A DNA stretch of 34,831 nt from Methanobacteriota archaeon. Lineage in GTDB: Archaea; Thermoplasmatota; Poseidoniia; Poseidoniales; Poseidoniaceae. This document shows, piece after piece, positions 15,248-23,876 of the stretch; the stretch's first letter is position 1; each line of letters begins with the position of its first letter. The notes below the pieces were generated by a model, which saw nothing but the letters and a program-made list of their open reading frames with translations, ran no database searches and was not told where the DNA came from. The position numbers were made by a program, and so were the translations under genes. The stretch lies in assembly GCA_002718195.1 (NCBI GenBank), contig PBDU01000006.1, positions 175,002 through 209,832 on the forward strand, given 5' to 3'.

Positions 15248-18200
15248 ATGTCAAAACGTTCCTTAAGCAGTGCTTCACTTGTTTTGTTGATGGTCTTATC
15301 GACGATGACTCCGTTGGTTGCTTTTGCTTCTGCTTCAAATGAAATCCACTTGAGTTTGAACTCTTCCCATGTCATGGTTAATCCGGGTTACTCAACTAAT
15401 GTAACCTTAGACATAACCAATAACGAATCTACAATTCATGATTATGTTATATCTGTAGATAACTCTACCTTCTCATCAGCTTGGGAAATCATTCCAAGCC
15501 CGTACCTAGTAGAGGACATATTCCCAACTTGGACTAAGAATGCAACTATTGTAATCAGGCTCGATTCTTCAGCTACACCTTCTGATAATGGGCAAGTTGA
15601 TTTGGTGGTAACAAAAAATGGAACAACGGTATCCGATACTATTACGCTCTACCTGAGCGTAAATCCAGTATATTCTCCTAGGATAGAAGCACAAGCAATC
15701 GGTGATAATGGGCTATTGAAAATAATGCCTGGTCAGTCGGTTGATGTGCAAGTGCCAATCTTCAATGATGGCAGCGTTACGGACACGATTCTACTGGATG
15801 TGGGCTCTGAACCAGATCTTGCAGCGTTTTGGGCTAACTGGACTTCAGGTCAAAATTCAAGCGGTAACTCCTCGGGCAATAGCAGTGGAAATAATTCAGG
15901 TGATTCAGGCAATCAAAGCAATAACACCGGTGGCAATGGTACAGGAAATGGTACTGGCGATACAGGAAATCAAACTGGGAATATGAGCAACTCAACATCC
16001 TCAATATCTTCAGTTTTGATGTTTGGAAACTCCTACACGCAACAAAATTCTCTTGATTCCTTAGTCCAGAATATCATCAACTCGGCAGGTGGAAATGTCA
16101 GCGTAAGTGCAATGACCGGTGGAGGGATGAGACTTCCTCAACATTACGGAAATGTCAACACGAGCGGTAATCAATGGAATACGACCTTGTCAAACAGTGC
16201 GTGGGACTATGTTGTACTCCAAGACCAGAGCCAAGTGCCTTCCTTCCCAAGAACTGACACATATTGGATCGACTCCAAAGATGCAGCAATTTCATTAGCA
16301 GATAGGATTGATGATGAGGGATCAGATGTTGTATTACTTATGACCTGGGGAAGAAGATCAGGAGATGCACAAAATCCTGTGAGAAATCCAGATTTCCCAA
16401 CAATGCAAGCAAATCTTGAATCTGGATATCTCGATTTCCAAGATAATATGACATCAAATACCAATGCAAATGTTTGGATGGCACCAGTTGGTCTTGCTTG
16501 GGAGTCTGTTTACGATTCAGTTGTAGCAAATAACGCAACCCCAACTTTGCCAGGGAATACTTTCTACGATCTGTACACAAGTGATGGATCTCATCCATCT
16601 CTCTCAGGAAGTTACCTAACGGCTTGTGTCCTTTACTCTACACTAACCGGAATGTCTCCGGTAGGAATAAATGATTCAACTAACTTGAATTCAACTCTGA
16701 AACTAGAACTTCAACAACATGCAGCAGATACTGTGCTGAACAATACTCAATCCATTGCTTATCCTTGGCAGTCAAACTCCTCAGGTGGCACAAATGGTAG
16801 TTCATCAAGCCAGCCGGCAAGCTTCAGTTTGATGTCATCTCAAACAAGTTCTATCCCATCGAGTTGGGAAGTACGCTGGCTTGATGATACGGTTGAAAAT
16901 CTCGCAGCAGGAGCAAGCGATCAAAAGACGCTCAGAATTACTATTCCAAACGGAACCACCCCTGGTTTCACAGGCGTTAGATTGTATTCTGCATCAGCCA
17001 ATGGCAACTTCTCCACATCGAGTTTGTTCGTAATCGAGGTCGGTGCAGAAATGGGTCTCGATTTCGAATTCAATGACCAAGACAACGCATTCATACCTGG
17101 TCAGACAACTGATTCTTTCCTAACAATCGAAAATACAGGGACAGCGGAATCAACATATGATTGGCATATAGAATCTCTATCCTCTGGATGCGCAATTTCA
17201 AATACCGAGATGATGACAACGTTATCTGTTTCTCAGCCATATCAATTGCCGATTCAAGTTACCGTCAATCCTGACATGAACAAGAATGATGTTTGCAACT
17301 TTGAAATCACAGGTACTGCAAATAATGATTCCTCAATTTCATTTACTGATGATTTTGATGTCTTCGTTGATGAAGAGATTAACTACACTCTCAGCGGTCC
17401 TCAATCCGTTACCCTCGAGCCAGAGGTCGGATTGAATTGGAATATAGCATTCACAAATCATGGAACTGAGACTGTAGATGCTTACTTGTCTTTCACTGAA
17501 CTGTCCGAAATTTCAACAACCCTGCAAAACAACAGAGTCCAAACAGTACAAGAAGGACAGACGATCACCTGGGAAGTTACCTCCGTTGCTTCAAGTGGGT
17601 ATTCGGGAAGTGGATTTATCCAGAGTTACTGGGTTGAGAATGCAAACGGATTCAATTCTAGTTTCGATGTTGATTTTACAATCGAGCAGCAAGGCGACCT
17701 CAGTGTTATCGGACCGAGCAACAACAGAGTTTCTCTGGCAGTTGATTCAACAGGTCAACTTTCGTTAGAATTCCAGAATTCAGGAACTAGAGATCTCAAT
17801 CTCACCTCGACAGTGTCCGGTCTACCATCGGGTGTTGACGTTAACATGCCGGAGGAATTTATGGTACAGGTCGGCGAATCAATGACTAATCTGTTCAATT
17901 TTACTGCTTCTAATACCGCAGATGTTGGTACAACTGGGCTAGAGTTTACTTTCACTGATGGTGATGACGTATGGACATTTAGCGTAGACATTCAAATCGT
18001 AGACTCTTACGCTGTAAGTATTACTTCGACTGATAACTCAATATCTGCAGGTTCTATAACTTCAGAGAGCATTTCATTATCAGTTACAAACTCAGGTACT
18101 TCTCCTGATACTTACACAGTTTCTCTATCAGCAGATGATGCATTGCAGTATTTCGATATCTCTTTGTCGAGTACCTCCCTTTCAATCGAATCAAAGGATT

Positions 18201-19369
18201 CAGCGGAATTAATTGTCACGGTTAGAAGAACTGGACAAGATGTACCAAACGACTTGATTGCGATGATTCAGGTTATTTCTATCTCGGATGATTCTTCGAG
18301 TGCATCTTATTCCTTTGCTGTTCAAAACGCTAGCGTTGGAGTTGACATGACCATTGCTCTCGGAGATAGAGAAGCAGGTCCCGGTGAGAGCATATCAGGA
18401 ACGGTAGTTGTAACAAATACTGGTAACACGGAGGATACGCTCACAATTAGCATTCCAGATTCTGGATGTAATTTGAATGAAGCAGTAACATTGCAAGCAG
18501 GGCAATCAAGTAATTCCTTCTCATTCACTTGCACCGTATCGGAAAACGCAATCGCAGGATTGACAGGATTAACAGTAAGCTCCACTTCTGCTCTTGATTC
18601 TTCATTCACCTACGAAGAATCAATTTCATACAATGTTCTTACGAGTTATCCAGAATCCGGTTATGGTGAAATCATGTTGTCTCAAACAGACTTCGAGATT
18701 GGCTCAGATTCTGATGTCACAATTTTAGTTACAATCGTAAACAATGCTAACACACCAATTAGCGGTAATTTGGACATGATTGGAGAAGGTGCTGATTTGT
18801 TTATTGCTACTTGGACCTCAAAGTTGAGTGGTCAAGAAACCTCTACTTTCACAATTCCAGCAAAATCCAGTGCTCAGTTTGAATTGAATTTGATAACTGA
18901 AAGATCGGTTACATATGACGAGACTGCATCAATAAAGGTAGTATCAACCATCTCCTTAGGTGAATCTACCTCGACCCTTGAATCCGAATTAATTGATTAC
19001 ACTGTAATAGGATTGAACAGGGAGCCAAGTGGGATTACTCTACCATTTGACATCAAATTGGATAATGCACAGTCAATCACCGCTGCTTCATCTGGCTGGG
19101 TTGTGAGCATTTTGCTATTCTTGATTGTTAGAATGCTGATGAAATCACGCTCTAGACTGAAGTTAGAGTCGAAATTGAGAGAGGACTTCTTGGAAGAAGA
19201 AGAAGAGGAGATTGAGTCTGATCTTGGCGAAGGAGAGACTAGACTTCTCGATTCGTCAAGAGTTGAGTGCCCATCATGTTCATCAATTCTTGGAGTACCT
19301 AGTGGTTCGGAGCCACCGTTTAGATTCAATTGTCCTTCTTGCGGAGAGAAAATAAAGGTCGTAGAATGA
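15248..19369 (+). CDS. Giant cell-surface protein: Ig-like repeats, embedded SGNH-hydrolase-like domain, TM anchor, zinc-ribbon tail
   Basis: 1373 aa from the ATG at 15248, which gives a proper signal peptide (MSKRSLSSASLVLLMVLSTM...AFASA); a TTG at 15209 is unlikely. Ig-like modules of the NEW3/CARDB kind repeat along the protein (patterns such as NNES-TIHDYVISV, NTGTAESTYDWHI, NSGTSPDTYTVSL, NTGNTEDTLTISI). At about 200-250 a Ser/Gly/Asn linker with roughly ten N-x-S/T sequons precedes an SGNH-hydrolase-like domain (about 255-475): GNSYT (Ser262), TGGG, LQDQSQ and DGSHPS (Asp446, His449). Near the C terminus come one membrane span (about 1280-1300), a Glu-rich stretch and a zinc ribbon with two CPSC knuckles, placing the ribbon in the cytoplasm. 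Likely role: S-layer-associated esterase or deacetylase acting on polysaccharide. This is inferred. Confidence 0.82.
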   Translation: MSKRSLSSASLVLLMVLSTMTPLVAFASASNEIHLSLNSSHVMVNPGYSTNVTLDITNNESTIHDYVISVDNSTFSSAWEIIPSPYLVEDIFPTWTKNATIVIRLDSSATPSDNGQVDLVVTKNGTTVSDTITLYLSVNPVYSPRIEAQAIGDNGLLKIMPGQSVDVQVPIFNDGSVTDTILLDVGSEPDLAAFWANWTSGQNSSGNSSGNSSGNNSGDSGNQSNNTGGNGTGNGTGDTGNQTGNMSNSTSSISSVLMFGNSYTQQNSLDSLVQNIINSAGGNVSVSAMTGGGMRLPQHYGNVNTSGNQWNTTLSNSAWDYVVLQDQSQVPSFPRTDTYWIDSKDAAISLADRIDDEGSDVVLLMTWGRRSGDAQNPVRNPDFPTMQANLESGYLDFQDNMTSNTNANVWMAPVGLAWESVYDSVVANNATPTLPGNTFYDLYTSDGSHPSLSGSYLTACVLYSTLTGMSPVGINDSTNLNSTLKLELQQHAADTVLNNTQSIAYPWQSNSSGGTNGSSSSQPASFSLMSSQTSSIPSSWEVRWLDDTVENLAAGASDQKTLRITIPNGTTPGFTGVRLYSASANGNFSTSSLFVIEVGAEMGLDFEFNDQDNAFIPGQTTDSFLTIENTGTAESTYDWHIESLSSGCAISNTEMMTTLSVSQPYQLPIQVTVNPDMNKNDVCNFEITGTANNDSSISFTDDFDVFVDEEINYTLSGPQSVTLEPEVGLNWNIAFTNHGTETVDAYLSFTELSEISTTLQNNRVQTVQEGQTITWEVTSVASSGYSGSGFIQSYWVENANGFNSSFDVDFTIEQQGDLSVIGPSNNRVSLAVDSTGQLSLEFQNSGTRDLNLTSTVSGLPSGVDVNMPEEFMVQVGESMTNLFNFTASNTADVGTTGLEFTFTDGDDVWTFSVDIQIVDSYAVSITSTDNSISAGSITSESISLSVTNSGTSPDTYTVSLSADDALQYFDISLSSTSLSIESKDSAELIVTVRRTGQDVPNDLIAMIQVISISDDSSSASYSFAVQNASVGVDMTIALGDREAGPGESISGTVVVTNTGNTEDTLTISIPDSGCNLNEAVTLQAGQSSNSFSFTCTVSENAIAGLTGLTVSSTSALDSSFTYEESISYNVLTSYPESGYGEIMLSQTDFEIGSDSDVTILVTIVNNANTPISGNLDMIGEGADLFIATWTSKLSGQETSTFTIPAKSSAQFELNLITERSVTYDETASIKVVSTISLGESTSTLESELIDYTVIGLNREPSGITLPFDIKLDNAQSITAASSGWVVSILLFLIVRMLMKSRSRLKLESKLREDFLEEEEEEIESDLGEGETRLLDSSRVECPSCSSILGVPSGSEPPFRFNCPSCGEKIKVVE

Positions 19370-19371
19370 AT

Positions 19372-20160
19372 TCACTTCTTTGCAAATAGAAGGAAAGCAG
19401 TGTGCCCAAAATCACCCTTGCTTGGTTTTAGTCCACCCTTGCTCGCCCTAGACCAAGGTCTCTCAATAACCTCGCCTGCCCATTCGATTGTCAAACCAAT
19501 TTCTTCGCAAGCATCCCATGCTGCCTCAAGTTGGATTGTAGTTGGCGCATAGCAAGCAAGCCTTGCTCCTTTAGACATATATGGGTAGCATGTTTTAATC
19601 GATTTTGCATGTTCAGGCATGTCAAGAATTACAGCATCTAAGGTGTCGTTATCCAGTGCTTTAGTAATTTCATTTTCAAGTTCCTCTACAAATCCGTTCA
19701 AGTGTGTATTCTTAGGGAATTCTGGGAAAAATGCAGCAGCTCGCCTTAGATTTTCAAGACCGACTTCGGCGTGTTCTTCTCTAGGCTCCACCGTTATGTG
19801 ATGTCCTGAGTTACCTAAGATTCTGGCAATATGCATAGCAGACCCTGCGGAACCAAGTCCGGCCTCCAAAACAGTGTCTCCTGGACCCAAACCTAGCCTT
19901 GTTATGAATTGTCCAGCGTCCTTTCCAGAAATTGTTTGAGCTCTTCTGAGCATACCGTTGATCATTTCAGGAAGTCTTGGCTCAACCCTTGTCAGTATTT
20001 TTTGACCCAAGCCAACTTCATCTCCAACAATAATTCCTTTCAATGTGATAACAGGGTTGAAGACTCCAAGTCCCTTCACTTTTATTTTTTCATCCACTAT
20101 TTCAAAGATGTGCATTCTGCCGTTTTCTTCCATTAGTGCACACCAATTCGGACTAGGCAT
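19372..20160 (-). CDS. trmI: tRNA (adenine-N1)-methyltransferase, TrmI family (A57/A58)
   Basis: 262 aa. It methylates N1 of A58 (archaeal enzymes also A57) in the T-loop of tRNAs using SAM, usually as a tetramer. The small N-terminal beta domain (1-75) ends in RVEPRLPEMINGMLRRAQTISGKDAGQFI, the family's linker. The Rossmann methyltransferase follows: motif I VLEAGLGSAGSA (97-108), an acidic motif II loop TVEPREEHAEVGLENLRRA, motif IV AVILDMPEHA and the C-terminal WSRASKGGLKPSKGDFGHTAFLLFAKK. ATG at 20160 is preferred over a GTG two codons upstream. The stop lies 2 nt from the stop of the convergent surface-protein gene. The upstream gene is divergent, separated by about 118 nt. Confidence 0.92.
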   Translation of the reverse strand: MPSPNWCALMEENGRMHIFEIVDEKIKVKGLGVFNPVITLKGIIVGDEVGLGQKILTRVEPRLPEMINGMLRRAQTISGKDAGQFITRLGLGPGDTVLEAGLGSAGSAMHIARILGNSGHHITVEPREEHAEVGLENLRRAAAFFPEFPKNTHLNGFVEELENEITKALDNDTLDAVILDMPEHAKSIKTCYPYMSKGARLACYAPTTIQLEAAWDACEEIGLTIEWAGEVIERPWSRASKGGLKPSKGDFGHTAFLLFAKK

Positions 20161-20247
20161 AAGCACACCAGATGACTTCTGTTTTTCATTTCTGTTATTC
20201 TTTTGGTGAAATTAATAAATTTTTGAGTTTGAACTAATAGTGGAATC

Positions 20248-20258
20248 ATATATATATC
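20248..20258 (+). promoter_or_regulatory. TATA box of the second surface-protein gene
   Basis: ATATATATATC, centred about 26 nt upstream of the ATG at 20279. This argues for the ATG start and a leaderless mRNA, and against the in-frame GTG at 20240, which would place the TATA box inside the coding region. Confidence 0.65.
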
Positions 20259-20278
20259 GCTCTTCGTTCGATAAAAAC

Positions 20279-23200
20279 ATGCAGACACCGCTTAAGTTCG
20301 CATCCCTATTTTTAACAACACTAATGCTTTTCAGCATAGCCGCAGCATTGGTCAGTCACCCTGTGGAGGAAATCGCTCCTCTAGAACTTGAGGAAATCCA
20401 AGAACCGAGCAAGGCTCCTTCACCCGGTCACGTTGTATTTGCACAATATATTTCATCAGATAATTGCCCACACTGCTACAAAGCAGGAGGCGGCTCAGCA
20501 TCTCATCACAACCTAAAAGGTTCAAACGGCGATGAGTATGTGTACATCACTTACATGTCTGCATCATACGGAGACACAGACACCGCAAGAGCGGGTAACA
20601 CCGGTCCTTACAACTGGCCTTGGACTGCATCTGGTGCTCCTATCGCTTACTTCGGAGACAGGACAGATTCAGCGAACACCGTCAGCGGTTCTGGCTCATC
20701 AGGAACAACATACGATTCAACATTCAGTGCGGGTGGTGGAATGCACTCTACTGTCAACGATTATTCAATGAGCGCTTCAATTTCACCTAATTCACAAGGT
20801 ACTTTTGACATTGATATCTCTTACACCTACGTTGGAACTGGAACAGCACCAAGCAACATGAATTTGTATGCTGCTATACTAGAAGAGGACTGTTCTACTC
20901 ACACTTACAACAGCGGCGGAGGTAGTAACTTAGCACATGGATATCACTGTTGGATGGGTTGGCTTACCTCGGGTAACACATACAAATCTGCGTCTGGTGG
21001 TTCTGGTAACGCGTTCGTACAAGTTTCTCCTTCATCAACAACACAAACTCAGTCATGGTCTAGCGTCCCTACCTCTCTAATCCAAGGTGGAACTGGTAAC
21101 GCAATGGTAGTTGGTGTTTTGATGTCAGGAAGTTCTGTCTCCCTAGGTGGCTCTTCTCCTCACGTCTACCACGCAGTAGATTCAACAATGGGTCCTAAAA
21201 TGGATATTGCAACACAGAATCTAGCAGTTGCACCTTGCTGTTCCTCTGATGGCTCTTACAAACACGGTGATACAATCGATCTCAGTGTTGATGTACGCAA
21301 CATTGGAGATCTTGAGTATAACAGCGGAGGTAATGTTGAATTCTACTACTTGAACGGAGGAAACAAAGTTACCATTGATACACAATCTCTTCCAACCCTA
21401 AGTAACACAGGACCTTCCCAAACTAGTACATTCAACGCACAGTTCGATACCAGTGTTCTACAAACAAATGCCTGGAAAGCATACATAGGAGCTAGACTAA
21501 CAGGAATTACAGGAGATAATGTACTAGGAAATAACGATGTACAAACATCCATCGACGCAAACAGAATTCCTACTTCCTTCAACCCTCAAGTCAACATCAA
21601 CGAGGTTGAGAGAGGAGAAGAATTCACAGTCCTAGCAAGAGCGTCACACAATGATAACGTTGACACAACAGACACCACGACCTTTGAGGTTGAAATGTCC
21701 AAGGCAGGTCAGAATCAATGGGACCAAGGAATTGTATCTGGTGGTGACGCTGTAGTTTACCAAGGCAGCAGCAATGAAGGTAGAGAATACACGGTTTTGA
21801 CCACCATAGATATGGAAGAAGGGTACTACGATATTAGGTCAAGAGCAGTTGACAGCCGCGGGCAAACATCCGATTGGACAACTGTATCAGGTTCAAACTC
21901 TGTGAAGTTAATCAACGCTAGACCAACAGTTGTTGCAGAACCAGTTCCAACTGTTACCTGTGACATCGAATCTACGATTTCTCTAGAGGGTCACGTATCT
22001 GATAAAGAAACCCCACTAAGTGATCTAACCATATCCTCTGATGCAAGCGAGTTCATCAGTTGGAATCCTACAACTAAGGAGATAACAGTATTATTCGCAT
22101 GGGACGAGATTCAAGGTTGTCCTCTTGGGCAAAATGGAATTGAAATCACAGTCGATGATGGGTCTGATTACTCCAGTTCTTTCATGCCGTACGGAACCCT
22201 ACTGTTCAATGTCATTGAGAATGGTCAGCCAAGATGGCAAGGGCTTCCAACACAAACAATCGACGAAGGTTCTTCTGGAATTCTCTCGTTATTCCCATTC
22301 GTAACAGACACTGATGATGAAGGCAACTCGATCTCTTCAGACCAGTTGACTCTATCTATTCTTTCCAACTCTAACCCTGAAATTATTACCGTTGACTTGA
22401 CTGTTGACGAGTTGTATTTCGAGGCTGTTGATGACGACATCAACGGAGAAACAACAGTTACTTTGAGAGCAAGCGATGGTGAACAATACGCAGACCAAAC
22501 CATTATCGTTAAAATCAACCCAATCAATGACGCTCCGAGGCTTGACACAACTGACATCGATGTAATTTCTATCAAGAGAGGTAAGCAAATGGTCATCGAC
22601 CTTGGCAGCAGGGTATCAGACGTTGACGACCCTGCTAATGAGGCATTCATCACCGTCACACCGAGTGTAGCAGGAGCAGCAAGTTTCAATCCAATAGATG
22701 GGATCATGACCGTTAAATTTGACGACTTGGGCGAGCAATCAATTACTGTTGCAGCAGTTGACAGATACGACACAAATGTGTACACTTTGATAGTCAATGT
22801 GTATGACGCAAAACCATTTGTTGTTGATTCAGAAGGCGGAGATTCTGGATATATGGCAGTAAATCTTGAGGATTATTTAGTAGGGGACTCTCCAACAGCC
22901 TACATGTTCCTTCAGGATGGTGTTCCTGAATTCACAAGCATCGCCACAGAGTGGCAAATGTGTGAAAGCCAAACTGGAGTTTGTCTAGATTTGGTGCAAG
23001 AAAATCTTGATATCACCAAGACTTCCTGGGTGTATGAATTAGAATTCCCATCAAGAGAATTTGGATTGAAACTACTGGATGATGTCAAACTTACTGGAAT
23101 TACAGCAGTGGATGATACTGGAGAAGAATACAAGTTGACTGAACCAATTTACTGGAGAGTTGACACATTCCCTCCATCTCCTTCAGAGATGACTAACGAA

Positions 23201-23800
23201 GAATTGGGAGAATACATCGAAGAACTTCTATTAGAAATTGAAACACTTGAATCCCAGATTGCTGAATCTTCTGGAGATACAACCTCAGCGGAAGAAGAGC
23301 TTGTAAACTTGAATGTAGAGTTAGATGCAGCATGTGCAGAAGACAGATACGACTGCCCTGTGGAAGATACGAAATCGGAAACAGAGCAGAATGAAGGATT
23401 CAACATGAATATCGTTTACATTGTCCTAGGATTGCTGATCATTGGATTAGTGATGGGAGTTCTCTTTACCAGAGGCTCACGTTCTTCAGGCGAAGTGGAT
23501 GTAAAGTGGAACGTTGACACTCTACCTGCTATGGACCAAACTGCAAATTCAATGTACGGCGGTGCTCAAGAGATTTTCCACCAACCAGTAGCACAGCAAC
23601 CAGTGGCACAAATTCAACCTGTTGCTCAAACACAGCCAGTTGCGTACTCACAACCAACTGTTGCTCCGGTTACCCAGCCTGCATATGTTGCTCCAATCCA
23701 GCCTCAAGGACCACCACTACCTGCAACAGGACTTCCACCAGGTTGGAGCATGGAACAATGGGCTTACTATGGGCAGCAATACCTCGATTCTTTGCAATAA
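20279..23800 (+). CDS. Giant cell-surface protein: thioredoxin-like CPHC domain, cadherin-like repeats, coiled coil, TM anchor, Pro/Gln-rich tail
   Basis: 1173 aa. A signal peptide (MQTPLKFASLFLTTLMLFSIAAAL) precedes an extracellular thioredoxin/Omp28-like region (about 45-330) with SSDNCPHCYKA (Cys63, Cys66). CARDB-like and Ig-like modules follow, including a fibronectin/PKD-like segment (DMEEGYYDIRSRAVDSRGQTSDWT) and cadherin-like modules ending in the calcium-site pattern NPINDAP (about 650-870). A heptad-rich stretch (about 965-1025) carries EELGEYIEELLLEIETLESQI. A single membrane helix starts near residue 1043. The cytoplasmic tail is made of QPVAQ-like repeats and ends in GLPPGWSMEQWAYYGQQYL. 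Codon use shifts to more C-ending codons in the first half, suggesting high expression. A role at the cell surface, possibly sensing or binding substrate with a redox-active tip, is inferred. Confidence 0.82.
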   Translation: MQTPLKFASLFLTTLMLFSIAAALVSHPVEEIAPLELEEIQEPSKAPSPGHVVFAQYISSDNCPHCYKAGGGSASHHNLKGSNGDEYVYITYMSASYGDTDTARAGNTGPYNWPWTASGAPIAYFGDRTDSANTVSGSGSSGTTYDSTFSAGGGMHSTVNDYSMSASISPNSQGTFDIDISYTYVGTGTAPSNMNLYAAILEEDCSTHTYNSGGGSNLAHGYHCWMGWLTSGNTYKSASGGSGNAFVQVSPSSTTQTQSWSSVPTSLIQGGTGNAMVVGVLMSGSSVSLGGSSPHVYHAVDSTMGPKMDIATQNLAVAPCCSSDGSYKHGDTIDLSVDVRNIGDLEYNSGGNVEFYYLNGGNKVTIDTQSLPTLSNTGPSQTSTFNAQFDTSVLQTNAWKAYIGARLTGITGDNVLGNNDVQTSIDANRIPTSFNPQVNINEVERGEEFTVLARASHNDNVDTTDTTTFEVEMSKAGQNQWDQGIVSGGDAVVYQGSSNEGREYTVLTTIDMEEGYYDIRSRAVDSRGQTSDWTTVSGSNSVKLINARPTVVAEPVPTVTCDIESTISLEGHVSDKETPLSDLTISSDASEFISWNPTTKEITVLFAWDEIQGCPLGQNGIEITVDDGSDYSSSFMPYGTLLFNVIENGQPRWQGLPTQTIDEGSSGILSLFPFVTDTDDEGNSISSDQLTLSILSNSNPEIITVDLTVDELYFEAVDDDINGETTVTLRASDGEQYADQTIIVKINPINDAPRLDTTDIDVISIKRGKQMVIDLGSRVSDVDDPANEAFITVTPSVAGAASFNPIDGIMTVKFDDLGEQSITVAAVDRYDTNVYTLIVNVYDAKPFVVDSEGGDSGYMAVNLEDYLVGDSPTAYMFLQDGVPEFTSIATEWQMCESQTGVCLDLVQENLDITKTSWVYELEFPSREFGLKLLDDVKLTGITAVDDTGEEYKLTEPIYWRVDTFPPSPSEMTNEELGEYIEELLLEIETLESQIAESSGDTTSAEEELVNLNVELDAACAEDRYDCPVEDTKSETEQNEGFNMNIVYIVLGLLIIGLVMGVLFTRGSRSSGEVDVKWNVDTLPAMDQTANSMYGGAQEIFHQPVAQQPVAQIQPVAQTQPVAYSQPTVAPVTQPAYVAPIQPQGPPLPATGLPPGWSMEQWAYYGQQYLDSLQ

Positions 23801-23876
23801 AATCCTTGATTTTACTTTCAAAATGTATTGTTAGGTACCTGAAACCCCTAAAGGGGAGCAGTGTTTAGGTGTAATT

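Noticed and set aside
15848..15999. Short repeated units resembling a tandem DNA repeat or CRISPR-like array
   Set aside because: The repeats are in-frame Ser/Gly/Asn codons of a protein linker with irregular unit length and no spacers.
22225..22797. 190-codon ORF antisense to the second surface-protein gene
   Set aside because: Shadow of a repetitive Asp/Thr/Ser-rich coding sequence, with no start signal or family match.
23845..23856. CCCCTAAAGGGG dyad as a terminator after the second surface-protein gene
   Set aside because: Arms are only 4-5 bp and no T-run follows; it may equally be part of the lonB upstream region. Too weak to list as a feature.
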